This document shows, piece after piece, positions 1 through 8,668 of a stretch of 64,000 nucleotides of DNA; the stretch's first letter is position 1; each line of letters opens with the position of its first letter. Both the position numbers and the translations under genes were made by a program. The notes under the pieces are model-generated. The model worked only from the letters and a program-made list of their open reading frames with translations, did no database searches and was not told where the DNA came from. The DNA comes from Dokdonia pacifica (GTDB taxonomy: Bacteria; Bacteroidota; Bacteroidia; Flavobacteriales; Flavobacteriaceae), in NCBI RefSeq assembly GCF_900188275.1, contig NZ_FZNY01000009.1:62001-126000 (forward strand). The letters run 5' to 3'.

Positions 1-129
1 ACCTAAAAATCAATGAATTCATATAGAAAAAAGGGACTTTTGCCTGTATTTTACTTCTAGAACTCAATGTAATTTTGACACATTCAATAGAATGACTATT
101 GATAAATAACCAAAATAAATTTAATTCGT

Positions 130-684
130 ATGAAAACCATCACATTAACCATTGTATTATTTCTTTCTTTTACTCTTGTAGGGAACTCTCAAAAAAGTAA
201 TTCAAAAGCAGTCAATAAAACATTAAGTTTTATTCTTACAGATTATGCAAAACTCAACAAGGCAAAGCCACTTTCTTTAAAAGATTACCAAAGGTATTTA
301 GCTAAAGAAAAATTAAATGCTAAAGGAATGAAAATTGAGAAAGTGGTTGCTATTAACTATCTAACCAAAAAGAATCAGAAAAACACTATCTATCTTATTA
401 AAACAATAAAAGGAATCTCTTTTAGCGGACCTTCATGTAGCTTCAACGATGATCTATTCGGAGGAAGTTATGAAAATCAATGTGACACTTCTGGAGATGA
501 AGGAGATTGCGAAGTAATTACAGATACCTGTAATTTAGACGGTTGCACAGTATACTGTGTTGTATCAAGTACTTGTGACGGAAGTAATGAGTCCTATCCA
601 AATTGTTGCGATGGGCAAACATGTACTGACGGAGATGGCCTTATTGATGATTTGATGACCCCACTAGAAACCCTAATGGGATAA
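130..684 (+). CDS. Secreted cysteine-rich protein of unknown function
   Basis: The 184-residue protein starts with a clear signal peptide (Lys, then a hydrophobic run, cleavage probably near residues 20-21 after GNS). The middle (about residues 25-95) is Lys-rich and charged. The last 85 residues hold ten cysteines, including the pair NCC, in an acidic Asp/Gly-rich setting that resembles a disulfide-stabilised extracellular domain. No family was recognised. The gene stands alone with a good hairpin terminator directly after it and faces the endonuclease V gene. It could be a secreted small protein or a precursor peptide; the sequence does not decide this. Confidence 0.7.
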   Translation: MKTITLTIVLFLSFTLVGNSQKSNSKAVNKTLSFILTDYAKLNKAKPLSLKDYQRYLAKEKLNAKGMKIEKVVAINYLTKKNQKNTIYLIKTIKGISFSGPSCSFNDDLFGGSYENQCDTSGDEGDCEVITDTCNLDGCTVYCVVSSTCDGSNESYPNCCDGQTCTDGDGLIDDLMTPLETLMG

Positions 685-704
685 TCTATAAAACTATAAT
701 TATT

Positions 705-740
705 AATGAGAAGTATATTTATATGCTTCTCATTAGTTTT
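705..740 (+). terminator. Rho-independent terminator after the Cys-rich protein gene
   Basis: A 9-base stem AATGAGAAG (705-713) pairs with CTTCTCATT (726-734), followed by a short T-rich tail. It sits between two convergent genes and may serve both directions. Confidence 0.7.
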
Positions 741-1240
741 TATTCCCTTCCTAACCGATCTACTTCTTTCAATAAAGTAGGAAATCGAAACTCCCCATGC
801 ATGTCTTGGATATAAGAAACCGCTTGTTGTAATGAAATTCCTTTAGCAGTAATGTATAATGGTTTTTTACTATCTCCTCTTTGTATAGGTATTTTTAAGG
901 TATCAATCTTTGCAAAGTTATTTTTAGCAACACCTATTACAGGAATTTTCTGATCTAAGGCATCGTATAAATAGCCTCCAAGACCTAGCGCACCTTCATC
1001 ATCCAGCACTACAAATCCATCTACGACAATGATATCTATAAAGGTGAGATCAACTTGCTTTAAAAGACTTACAATGCAAGGAAGTTCTCTTTTATAAAAC
1101 TCACCTGATTCATACGGTTGAATATCCGAGAGAATTTCTGAATATACTTGATGCGGCACTTCATCTGTCCAATTTTCAAACTGTACAGCGACTGTTTTTG
1201 CTTTGTCATCAAAATAATGGGTATCAAAAGCAAGGATCAT
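740..1240 (-). CDS. nfi: Endonuclease V family protein (deoxyinosine 3'-endonuclease), short form
   Basis: The 166-residue protein matches the endonuclease V core, which in the family nicks DNA one base 3' of deoxyinosine in repair of deaminated adenine. Visible landmarks in order: FD at residues 5-6 (first metal Asp), FYKRELP at 48-54 (Glu52, matching the family FRE.P motif), VVDG at 72-75 (Asp74), IPVIGVAKNNF near residue 95, and LLKEVDRLGR at the C-terminus, matching the family's ReADrlsR end. All three acidic metal ligands appear to be present. It is shorter than E. coli Nfi (223 residues), mainly at the N-terminus and in the DNA-binding loops, so specificity may differ. It stands alone; a long-form palindromic repeat lies upstream. 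Confidence 0.8.
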   Translation of the reverse strand: MILAFDTHYFDDKAKTVAVQFENWTDEVPHQVYSEILSDIQPYESGEFYKRELPCIVSLLKQVDLTFIDIIVVDGFVVLDDEGALGLGGYLYDALDQKIPVIGVAKNNFAKIDTLKIPIQRGDSKKPLYITAKGISLQQAVSYIQDMHGEFRFPTLLKEVDRLGRE

Positions 1241-1286
1241 GAGATTGTATTCTTTTATAATTATTTAAAAAAAGAAGATACTTTTA

Positions 1287-1353
1287 TACGCTTTATCGCT
1301 TCGCTCTCCCTCTGGTCGTGAATCTCGCAAGCTCGATTTCGCGAAAGCGTACG
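1287..1353 (-). repeat. Long split form of the dispersed palindrome, copy 1
   Basis: The arms (TATACGCTTT and AAAGCGTA) are those of the short palindrome, but about 50 bases separate them. The reverse complement aligns along its whole length with 54999-55066, with only about five differences. It lies between the endonuclease V and pgl genes, downstream of pgl. Confidence 0.75.
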
Positions 1354-1395
1354 TATATATAAAACTATTTTTTCACCGATGAAACGAATAGCATA

Positions 1396-2109
1396 CTACT
1401 CCACTCCTGCTGCCGCACTTGCATCTAAAAACCAATGTAAATCTTTAGATGTAGGAGCTACAAGACTTGCGGGGTATTGTAAATAACTGTCTTCATGATT
1501 AAAGATTGTTTTTACTTTTTCTTTCTTAGAATCTCCAGTCACAAGGAAAGCAACCGTTTTTGCATTATTGATAATGGCACCCGTAATACTAACGCGTTTC
1601 TGTCCAGAATCTGGATGTGTCGCTACTTCACACCAATGAGTAGCATTCCATAATTCAATCTCATGGGGAAATATAGATGCCGTATGACCATCATCTCCCA
1701 TTCCCAGTATGATGAGATCAAATTGAGGCACTCCATTCTCTATTGCCAATTGAGTTTCTAGTACGTTACTATAGCGTTCTGCCTCTTCTTTGGGAGCATT
1801 TTCACCTTTAATTCTATGTATATTTTCTAAGGGTATATTGATCTTAGACAAGAGGTGATCTACCGTCATTTTATAATTACTATCTCCATCTGTAGGAGGC
1901 ACACAGCGCTCATCTCCCCAATAGAAATGAAACTTTGACCAATCTAAATCTTGATATTTTTCTGCTAATTCATCAAAAACAATTTTTGGTGTACTTCCTC
2001 CAGAAAGTGCAATGGTGATCGTATCTTTTGTCTTAGAGAGATCTATTAGAAATGTTATAAAATTTTCTGCGACACCTTTTTTTGTGTCTGATGTATGTAA
2101 ATTCATCAC
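1396..2109 (-). CDS. pgl: 6-phosphogluconolactonase
   Basis: This cytoplasmic enzyme hydrolyses 6-phosphogluconolactone to 6-phosphogluconate, the second step of the oxidative pentose phosphate pathway. The 237-residue product has the family hallmarks: LSGGSTPK near residue 35 (phosphate-binding loop), FYWGDERCVPPTDGDSN near 62, GMGDDGHTASIFP near 136, and a late GDSKKE segment. Length is normal for the family. The gene lies 89 bases downstream of zwf on the same strand, so they are probably co-transcribed; gnd, the third enzyme, is divergent from zwf. The pathway supplies NADPH and pentoses. Confidence 0.95.
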   Translation of the reverse strand: MMNLHTSDTKKGVAENFITFLIDLSKTKDTITIALSGGSTPKIVFDELAEKYQDLDWSKFHFYWGDERCVPPTDGDSNYKMTVDHLLSKINIPLENIHRIKGENAPKEEAERYSNVLETQLAIENGVPQFDLIILGMGDDGHTASIFPHEIELWNATHWCEVATHPDSGQKRVSITGAIINNAKTVAFLVTGDSKKEKVKTIFNHEDSYLQYPASLVAPTSKDLHWFLDASAAAGVE

Positions 2110-2198
2110 TATATGTAATTAGGTGGTATGCTTTTGTATTTTGGTTTTACTCAGTATCAACTTCTACGTCGCATTGTTCCTAGAAAGCGTATCATATC

Positions 2199-3713
2199 TT
2201 AACAATCTATAACACAATATCCAGGATCATCTGCTAGGTTTCGTCCAGGATTTCTCCATTCATGTGTACCTTCTATCAGTTCATTTGCGTGTTCTGGCCC
2301 CCACACCCCTGCAGAATAACCATATACCTTTGCCTTTGGACTTTTCCAATAATTAAGAATAGGATCTGTAAAACGCCAAGCTGCTTCTACTTCATCAGCT
2401 CGTGCATACAACGTAGCATCTCCTTGCATTGCATCTAGCAACAAACGCTCATAGGCTTCCATGATATGTGAATCTCCTAAACCAGAATAGTAAAAATCTA
2501 GATTACCACGTTCTACTTTGAAGCCTTGTCCTGGTACTTTCACACCAAACTTTAATAAAATACCTTCGTCTGGCTGTATTCTTATAATAAGTTTATTATC
2601 CTTATTTATGTTAGAATTTTTAAAAATCTGATGGTGTGGTGATTTAAAATGTATGACAACTTCTGTCACCTTTGTAGGCATGCGTTTTGCTGTTCTCACA
2701 TAAAAAGGGACATCTGCCCAACGCCAGTTGTCTACAAAAAACTTTACAGCTGCATAGGTCTCTGTAATACTATCTGGATCTACATCTTCCTCTTCTCTAT
2801 ACCCATTTACACGCTCACCATCAATCATAGAGCTCAAATATTGTCCTCGTATCGTATCTCTCTCCAAGACTTCTGGATCTGTCATCATCCGTAGCGATTT
2901 TAGTGCTTTTAGCTTCTCATTACGAATCTCTTCTGGATCTGCACTTAAAGGGGGTTCCATAACAATTAACGCTACCAATTGTAATAAATGACTTTGAAAC
3001 ATATCGCGTAAGGCTCCACTCTTGTCATAATAACCTCCACGAGACTCTACGCCACCACTCTCTGCATTTGTAATTTCTATATGATCTATATAATCACGAT
3101 TCCATAGCGGTTCAAAAACGCTATTTGCAAATCGTGTGACTAATATATTCTGAACTGTTTCTTTCCCTAAGTAATGATCTATTCTGTAAATCTGAGATTC
3201 TTTGAAATACCTATGCAAACCTTCATTAAGAGCTTTGGCAGTATCTAGACTATATCCAAAAGGTTTTTCTACAATTAATCGTTTCCATCCCAAACGTTCA
3301 TCATTAAGTCCTTCTGCTGTGAGGTTTTTTGCTATTGCTTCAAAAAGACTAGGCGGTGTAGATAGATAAAAAATAAAATTGTTATTACACTGATATACGG
3401 TATTGAGGTTTTGTATGCGTTCATTAAGTTCTCTATAACTTACGTCATATTTTTTATGCAAATCTTCATAAAACAATTTTTCTGAAAACGCTTCAATAAA
3501 TGCTTCACTATCGTCTAGATATTTACTTTCTAATGCTACGCGATTTCTAAACTGCTCATCTGTCATAAAACTACGAGCAACCCCTAGTACCACAAAATGC
3601 TCTGGTAAGTGGTCATCTTTATATAATTTATAGAGAGCAGGAACAAGTTTACGAGCAGTAAGGTCGCCGGACGCGCCAAAAATGACTAATAATTGGTTTT
3701 CAGTTTTTGGCAT
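2199..3713 (-). CDS. zwf: Glucose-6-phosphate 1-dehydrogenase
   Basis: The 504-residue protein oxidises glucose 6-phosphate to the lactone with NADP+. The dinucleotide-binding loop FGASGDLTARKL is at residues 12-23, the substrate-binding signature RIDHYLGKE is near residue 177, and a conserved VEKPFG lies just before it. Length is typical. The start codon ATG is followed by a short leader (MPKTENQ) leading straight into the first beta strand, which supports the start. The gene is transcribed away from gnd across a 139-base divergent spacer and is followed by pgl. In the spacer a weak -7-like box (reverse complement of 3736-3743) is visible, without a good -33 partner. Confidence 0.97.
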   Translation of the reverse strand: MPKTENQLLVIFGASGDLTARKLVPALYKLYKDDHLPEHFVVLGVARSFMTDEQFRNRVALESKYLDDSEAFIEAFSEKLFYEDLHKKYDVSYRELNERIQNLNTVYQCNNNFIFYLSTPPSLFEAIAKNLTAEGLNDERLGWKRLIVEKPFGYSLDTAKALNEGLHRYFKESQIYRIDHYLGKETVQNILVTRFANSVFEPLWNRDYIDHIEITNAESGGVESRGGYYDKSGALRDMFQSHLLQLVALIVMEPPLSADPEEIRNEKLKALKSLRMMTDPEVLERDTIRGQYLSSMIDGERVNGYREEEDVDPDSITETYAAVKFFVDNWRWADVPFYVRTAKRMPTKVTEVVIHFKSPHHQIFKNSNINKDNKLIIRIQPDEGILLKFGVKVPGQGFKVERGNLDFYYSGLGDSHIMEAYERLLLDAMQGDATLYARADEVEAAWRFTDPILNYWKSPKAKVYGYSAGVWGPEHANELIEGTHEWRNPGRNLADDPGYCVIDC

Positions 3714-3864
3714 AAGGAGTAATTTTCATTTGTCGCAAAAATAGAAAATTATATACTGCTTCTTCATATACTTCCTTGTAATCTATCAAAAAAAACAGAT
3801 TATTTCTGTTACTTTTGTCACACATATAGGTGGAAACAATAGGCCCCTTATAATGTATTATTTT

Positions 3865-5274
3865 ATGGAGAATGTATATGATTTTGGCCTCGTAGGCTTA
3901 GGCGTGATGGGACGCAACTTTATTTTAAATGTAGCAGATAATGGTTTTACTGCAATGGGTAATGACCTGGATACAGAAAAGGTGAAAGCACTCATAGATG
4001 AAGGCGGCGATACAGATCGAGTAAATGCGGTTGTAGCTGTTTCCGCTTTCGCGAAAGCGTTATCATCACCACGCAAAATTATGCTACTTGTTCCTGCTGG
4101 AAAAGTTGTAGACATCGTCATAGACTCGCTTTTACCACACCTAGACAAAGGAGACATTATCATAGATGGTGGGAACTCTTTTTTTACCGACACCGACCGA
4201 AGAGAGGCATACCTTGCTGAAAAAGGTATCCATTTTTTTGGAGCAGGAGTATCAGGCGGAGCAAAAGGAGCGCGCAAAGGACCAAGCATCATGCCTGGAG
4301 GATCTAAAGCGGGATATGCTGCTGTACAACCAATTTTTGAAGCTGTATCTGCTAAATATAATGGAGAGCCTTGCGTAGCTTATTTAGGACCAAAATCTGC
4401 TGGAAACTATGTAAAAATGGTGCATAATGGTATTGAATATGGTTTGATGCAACTCACTTCTGAGATGTATGATATTCTAAAAAAAGCAGGCAAGTTTTCT
4501 AATGAAGAACTTCATACGACATTTAAAACATGGAATGATGGGCGTTTGCAATCTTTCCTAGTTGAGATTACTTCTAAAATAGTCGCTAGAAAAGACACGC
4601 TTACAGAGGGTGATCTTATAGATCAAATACTAGATAAAGCAAAACAAAAAGGTACTGGAAAGTGGACTTCTCAAAACGCCATGGATCTTGGGATCCCTGT
4701 TCCTTCTATAGATATTGCGGTGAGTATGCGAGAAATCTCTGCGCTTAAAGAAGAGCGTATTCAAGCAGATCATGTATATGACCGACCAGAAGTTGCTACG
4801 ATTGCAAAAGACAAACTGAGTACACTTACGGAAGAAGCTTTATACTTCTCATTTATTGTAACCTATGCACAAGGTTTACATCAATTATCTGATGCTTCTA
4901 AAGAATATGGATATGGTCTTAATATTGCTGAAATTGCAAAAATATGGCGTGCAGGATGTATTATAAGAGCGAGATTACTGGCAGATATAACGGAGGCTTT
5001 CCAAGAAAATCCAAGTTTAACTAATTTACTGTTATCTCCTTCTTTTATTGAAAAAATAAAAGGAACGGTAGCTTCGGCGAGAGCGCTTGTTGCTTTTGGT
5101 GCTACAAATGGCATCCCTTTACCTGGATTATCTAACTCCCTTACGTATTTTGATGCATATACCTCATCTAGACTTCCTCTTAATTTGATACAAGGACAAC
5201 GCGACTTCTTTGGATCACATACCTATGAGCGACTAGATCGTGAGGGTATTTTTCATACAGAATGGGAGGAGTAA
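3865..5274 (+). CDS. gnd: 6-phosphogluconate dehydrogenase, decarboxylating
   Basis: This enzyme converts 6-phosphogluconate to ribulose 5-phosphate, CO2 and NADPH. From the ATG at 3865 it has 469 residues, the length of E. coli Gnd. An in-frame ATG at 3853 would add only MYYF before the Rossmann strand, so 3865 is preferred. Landmarks: GLVGLGVMGRN at the N-terminus, VSGGAKGARKGPSIMPGG near 130, the catalytic segment KMVHNGIEYG (Lys about 184), and the C-terminal GIFHTEW. Codons at 4044-4059 are a perfect copy of the dispersed palindrome, read as AFAKA, in an exposed helix before the conserved PRKIM strand. The segment is not longer than in E. coli Gnd, so it does not look like a simple insertion. 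Confidence 0.97.
   Translation: MENVYDFGLVGLGVMGRNFILNVADNGFTAMGNDLDTEKVKALIDEGGDTDRVNAVVAVSAFAKALSSPRKIMLLVPAGKVVDIVIDSLLPHLDKGDIIIDGGNSFFTDTDRREAYLAEKGIHFFGAGVSGGAKGARKGPSIMPGGSKAGYAAVQPIFEAVSAKYNGEPCVAYLGPKSAGNYVKMVHNGIEYGLMQLTSEMYDILKKAGKFSNEELHTTFKTWNDGRLQSFLVEITSKIVARKDTLTEGDLIDQILDKAKQKGTGKWTSQNAMDLGIPVPSIDIAVSMREISALKEERIQADHVYDRPEVATIAKDKLSTLTEEALYFSFIVTYAQGLHQLSDASKEYGYGLNIAEIAKIWRAGCIIRARLLADITEAFQENPSLTNLLLSPSFIEKIKGTVASARALVAFGATNGIPLPGLSNSLTYFDAYTSSRLPLNLIQGQRDFFGSHTYERLDREGIFHTEWEE
4044..4059. repeat. Dispersed palindrome inside gnd
   Basis: Perfect 16-base palindrome CGCTTTCGCGAAAGCG, in frame within gnd, read as AFAKA. Confidence 0.9.
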
Positions 5275-5387
5275 CTTAATAACGTGAACTCGATGTATAT
5301 TTAGATGTTCATTACTTTAATTTTCTAGTTGATTTTTTAGACGTAGTTAGAAATAAGTAATTACTCGTAGTCATTATTATGTATTTG

Positions 5388-6044
5388 TTATTTATTCCCC
5401 GTCATTAACTTAGCAATTTCATTTGCATTCTTAATTTCCAATTCTTTTAAAATTTCACTTATTCGGTTTTCGAATTTGATTTGGTTATTCCGACATAATT
5501 TGATTTCTGAAAGAAGCTCTTGTTCTGAAAACTTATATTTTTCTGATATACCATTAAAATCTTCCAAATTGTAATCTGTGTAATCCGATATTGCAATATA
5601 ATTATCAATTCTTTTGTAGAAAATCCAAGGATGTCCAATCCATAACTGAGTCCATTTATTCAATTGAGCATTTCCAACTTCTTCCCAATTTCGAATATCA
5701 GATATATCTCCACAGCAAGTTGGTTCAAGTATAATTTTATCATTTTCTAGTATTACAATACCGCCAATTATTTGGCTAACACCTTCTTGAATATTAGATA
5801 AATCGACATCTTTAAGTTCTTTTTTAAGAATAGTTTTTAATTCAGATTCTCCAATTTTATTTATGTCGACTAAATACGATCCAAGTTCAATCGGTTGTAA
5901 GTTTTGTAAGTGACTATCAGAAATACATTTATACCAGAAATCACTCCAGTCCTTTGGGTTTTCAACTTTCGAAACAGTAGGTGATTCATACTCATTTTTC
6001 GCATAATCCAAAGGTTCAATTTCGATTGTATTCAATAATTTCAT
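5388..6044 (-). CDS. Hypothetical protein, likely cytoplasmic
   Basis: No family was recognised for this 218-residue protein. It has no signal peptide or membrane segment. It is acidic and rich in Trp and Ile, with a conserved-looking central block (PTCCGDISDIRNWEEV near residue 105, then WTQLWIGHPWIFYKR and ISDYTDY), and a predicted helical, charged C-terminus ending KLMTGNK. The central block looks like a ligand- or protein-binding domain, but this is a guess. It lies convergent to gnd and downstream of murA, separated from murA by a terminator, so it is probably transcribed on its own. Confidence 0.6.
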   Translation of the reverse strand: MKLLNTIEIEPLDYAKNEYESPTVSKVENPKDWSDFWYKCISDSHLQNLQPIELGSYLVDINKIGESELKTILKKELKDVDLSNIQEGVSQIIGGIVILENDKIILEPTCCGDISDIRNWEEVGNAQLNKWTQLWIGHPWIFYKRIDNYIAISDYTDYNLEDFNGISEKYKFSEQELLSEIKLCRNNQIKFENRISEILKELEIKNANEIAKLMTGNK

Positions 6045-6088
6045 TGTATTTCAAGAATTTATTTTAATGACATACAACTTATAAATAA

Positions 6089-6119
6089 AAAAGCACAACA
6101 TAAAGATATGTGTGCTTTT
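6089..6119 (-). terminator. Terminator after murA
   Basis: AAAAGCACA (6089-6097) pairs with TGTGCTTTT (6111-6119); the stem extends with one bulge to about 13 pairs. On the minus strand the hairpin is followed by a T-rich run, so it fits the end of the DUF4290-murA transcript. Confidence 0.65.
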
Positions 6120-6133
6120 GAAAAGATTATTTT

Positions 6134-6147
6134 GCTTTCGCGAAAGC
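6134..6147. repeat. Dispersed palindrome downstream of murA
   Basis: Perfect 14-base core GCTTTCGCGAAAGC, six bases past the murA stop and before the terminator hairpin. Confidence 0.9.
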
Positions 6148-6152
6148 GTATA

Positions 6153-7466
6153 TTATGCTGTTCTGATGATTTTTGCACCAATCGCACGAAGGCGCTCATC
6201 TATATTTTCATAGCCACGGTCTATCTGCTCGATATTGTGAATCACAGACGTTCCTTTGGCGCTCAATGCCGCAATTAGTAATGAAATACCTGCACGTATA
6301 TCTGGAGATACCATCGTTGTAGCTTTTAACATCGATTTAAAGTCATGTCCGATAATGGTAGCACGATGCGGATCACAAAGAATAATTTTTGCGCCCATAT
6401 CTATCAGCTTATCGGTAAAGAATAGACGACTTTCAAACATCTTTTGATGCACCATCACCTCTCCTTTTGCTTGTGTTGCTACGACAAGAACGATACTCAA
6501 TAAATCTGGTGTAAATCCAGGCCAAGGAGCATCTGCAATGGTCATAAAAGAACCATCTATATAACTTTCTATTTGGTAACCATCGGTATGTGCAGGAATA
6601 TAAATATCATCCTCTCTACGCTCTACGGTAATTCCCAATTTTCTAAACGTGTTTGGGATAATTCCTAAATCGTCCCAGCTTACATTCTTAATGGTAATTT
6701 CACTACGAGTCATCGCAGCCAAACCAATCCAAGAACCGATCTCAATCATGTCGGGTAAGACACGATGCTCACATCCTCCTAGTGACTCAACACCTTCTAT
6801 ATGAAGCATATTTGATCCTACACCCGTAATCTTTGCTCCCATGCTATTTAGCATTTTACAAAGTTGTTGTAAGTAAGGCTCACAAGCTGCATTGTAAATG
6901 GTCGTTTTCCCTTTAGCAAGCACAGCCGCCATGACAATATTTGCCGTTCCTGTAACCGATGCTTCATCCAAAAGCATATACGTACCAGTAAGGCCATTAG
7001 GTGCTTCTACACCATAAAAACGTTCTTCTTTATTATACCTAAAATCGGCTCCTAATTTGATAAACCCTTCAAAATGGGTATCTAATCTACGACGCCCTAT
7101 CTTATCACCACCTGGACGCGGAATATATCCTTTTCCAAAGCGAGCTAATAAGGGTCCCACAATCATAATAGAACCACGTAAACCACTTCCCTCTTCTTTA
7201 AAAAGCTCGCTTTCTAAATAATCCAATTGAAGTGCATCACTTTTAAAGGTATACGACCCTTTTCCTAGCTTTTGAATTTTTACACCTAAATTTCCTAGAA
7301 TATGAATCAGTTTATTAACATCTCTAATATCTGGAATATTGGTAATAGTTACTTTCTCAGGAGTTAATAATACCGCACATAAAATTTGTAATGCCTCGTT
7401 TTTTGCTCCTTGTGGTTGGATTTCACCTTTAAGTTGATGTCCTCCTTCTATTTGAAATGTACCCAT
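6153..7466 (-). CDS. murA: UDP-N-acetylglucosamine 1-carboxyvinyltransferase
   Basis: This enzyme transfers enolpyruvate from PEP to UDP-GlcNAc, the first committed step of peptidoglycan synthesis. The 437-residue protein has the family's two-domain EPSP-synthase fold signature: KNEAL with Lys22 near the N-terminus, LRGSIMIVGPLLARFG near 96-111, and the active-site loop PGGDKIGRRRLD. In that loop the usual Cys (Cys115 of E. coli) is Asp121. Asp at this position is compatible with activity and is known to prevent fosfomycin alkylation in other bacteria, so natural insensitivity to fosfomycin is expected. The gene follows a DUF4290 gene by 25 bases, probably as one transcript, and ends at a clear terminator. 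Confidence 0.96.
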   Translation of the reverse strand: MGTFQIEGGHQLKGEIQPQGAKNEALQILCAVLLTPEKVTITNIPDIRDVNKLIHILGNLGVKIQKLGKGSYTFKSDALQLDYLESELFKEEGSGLRGSIMIVGPLLARFGKGYIPRPGGDKIGRRRLDTHFEGFIKLGADFRYNKEERFYGVEAPNGLTGTYMLLDEASVTGTANIVMAAVLAKGKTTIYNAACEPYLQQLCKMLNSMGAKITGVGSNMLHIEGVESLGGCEHRVLPDMIEIGSWIGLAAMTRSEITIKNVSWDDLGIIPNTFRKLGITVERREDDIYIPAHTDGYQIESYIDGSFMTIADAPWPGFTPDLLSIVLVVATQAKGEVMVHQKMFESRLFFTDKLIDMGAKIILCDPHRATIIGHDFKSMLKATTMVSPDIRAGISLLIAALSAKGTSVIHNIEQIDRGYENIDERLRAIGAKIIRTA

Positions 7467-7491
7467 GTAATGTTGTAAAGAAAGGTGTTAG

Positions 7492-8133
7492 TTAGTATCG
7501 TTTTTTACGTCCGTAATTTTTAGATTTTTTAACCGGATGATCTGCCGCTTTTGCTTTTTTAGTCGCTCTGATTAGTTTTTCAGACTCACGTAATGTTTCA
7601 TCCTTTTCGCGTAAGTTAATATCGCCTTTGCTCAACTCAAAAAGATGATCAAAAATAACATCATCCTCTACCGTGTCTTTATTCCAATTAAGGAAACACT
7701 TTTTCATATGATTGGCAATGGTATATTCTAAAGCATCACGCATTTCTCCTTTTTCCCATCCTACGGCAACATCAATCATACGTTTGATATTATTTCCATA
7801 AAATCGATACTTAGGAAAGTTTTGAGGATACCCTAAAGGTTCTGGACGTTCTGCCAATTCTTCTTTAGAAGGCTTCCCAAAAGGGGATTCTACATCCAAT
7901 TTGAAATCAGACATGATAAATAACTGATCCCATAATTTATGTTGAAAATCTGGCACATCTCTTAAATGCGGCTGTAAATTACCCATTACAGATATAATAG
8001 CCTTTGCCATATTATTGCGCTCTTCTCTGTCTTCTATCTCTGTCACTTGATCTACCATCTTTTGGATATGACGTCCATATTCCGGAATGATCAGGTGATC
8101 TCTCTCTGTGTTATATTCTAATTGATCTATCAA
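7492..8133 (-). CDS. DUF4290 domain protein
   Basis: The 213-residue protein matches the Bacteroidota-specific DUF4290 family: the N-terminal YNTERDHLIIPEYGRHIQKM, the central LRDVPDFQHKLWDQLFIMSDF, and LGYPQNFPKYRFYGNNIKRMI. It has no signal peptide or membrane segment. The C-terminus is strongly basic (KKAKAADHPVKKSKNYGRKKRY), which would suit nucleic-acid or ribosome contact. Function is unknown. It sits 25 bases upstream of murA on the same strand, an arrangement that suggests co-expression with cell-wall synthesis. Confidence 0.88.
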   Translation of the reverse strand: MIDQLEYNTERDHLIIPEYGRHIQKMVDQVTEIEDREERNNMAKAIISVMGNLQPHLRDVPDFQHKLWDQLFIMSDFKLDVESPFGKPSKEELAERPEPLGYPQNFPKYRFYGNNIKRMIDVAVGWEKGEMRDALEYTIANHMKKCFLNWNKDTVEDDVIFDHLFELSKGDINLREKDETLRESEKLIRATKKAKAADHPVKKSKNYGRKKRY

Positions 8134-8231
8134 CTGTAAAAAATTAAGTGAAGTTTGTCTACCTATGTAAACTGATGCAAAATACTAAAAATTGTGTAAA
8201 CTACTATTTTAATAGTTTTATTTTTACCCAT

Positions 8232-8492
8232 ATGAAAATTAAAAACAAATCTTTAGCGATCATTTTTATACTTGCCATCGTATTAGTCGCAATCAATGTA
8301 CATTTTGATTTTATTGATAAAACAGAATTAGTAAACCAACTACTTGCAGGAGTGGTATTTTCATTACTGATCTCCTATGCATTCATTTCTAAGGAAGCGA
8401 GTTATTTGAAAAACTTTATATTTTTTATTTCTACAGGCATGTTAGTCTCAAGCCTAGAGCCTATTATTCATTTATTGATTGAATCATTATAA
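8232..8492 (+). CDS. Small integral membrane protein
   Basis: The ATG at 8232 gives 86 residues and places a short basic leader (MKIKNKS) directly before the first membrane helix. An upstream start at 8148 would add a leader with no membrane-protein character, overlapping the divergent promoter region. Three hydrophobic segments are seen: residues 8-22, about 38-53 and about 63-82. No family was recognised. The gene is divergent from the DUF4290-murA pair and is followed by a perfect copy of the dispersed palindrome. Confidence 0.6.
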   Translation: MKIKNKSLAIIFILAIVLVAINVHFDFIDKTELVNQLLAGVVFSLLISYAFISKEASYLKNFIFFISTGMLVSSLEPIIHLLIESL

Positions 8493-8522
8493 AGTATATC
8501 TATAATGAGTGTTTCTTTTTTA

Positions 8523-8542
8523 TACGCTTTCGCGAAAGCGTA
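8523..8542. repeat. Dispersed palindrome, 20-base perfect copy
   Basis: TACGCTTTCGCGAAAGCGTA, a perfect inverted repeat in the gap after the small membrane protein gene. Confidence 0.92.
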
Positions 8543-8640
8543 AATAACTACAAACAAACACTTTAACACCCATTTTACTTAAGGTCACAATTTATTTTTA
8601 AACAAAATATGTAACATTTTTTGAAAATGACGTCTATTAA

Positions 8641-8656
8641 TTAGATATTTGTCTAA
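8641..8656. promoter_or_regulatory. Candidate operator of the SdpR-like repressor
   Basis: TTAGA and TCTAA form an inverted repeat with a 6-base centre, ending 12 bases before the TTG start of the ArsR-type regulator. The position fits autorepression, as known for SdpR; binding is inferred. Confidence 0.4.
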
Positions 8657-8668
8657 ATACTTAATTAC

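Noticed and set aside
3776-3817. A gnd promoter with TTG at 3776 and TACTTTTG at 3810
   Set aside because: The -7 box is good but the spacing (31 bases) is far from 19, so the pair cannot be supported.
3858-4292. Long open frame antisense to gnd
   Set aside because: It is a shadow of the strongly conserved gnd frame and shows no protein character of its own.
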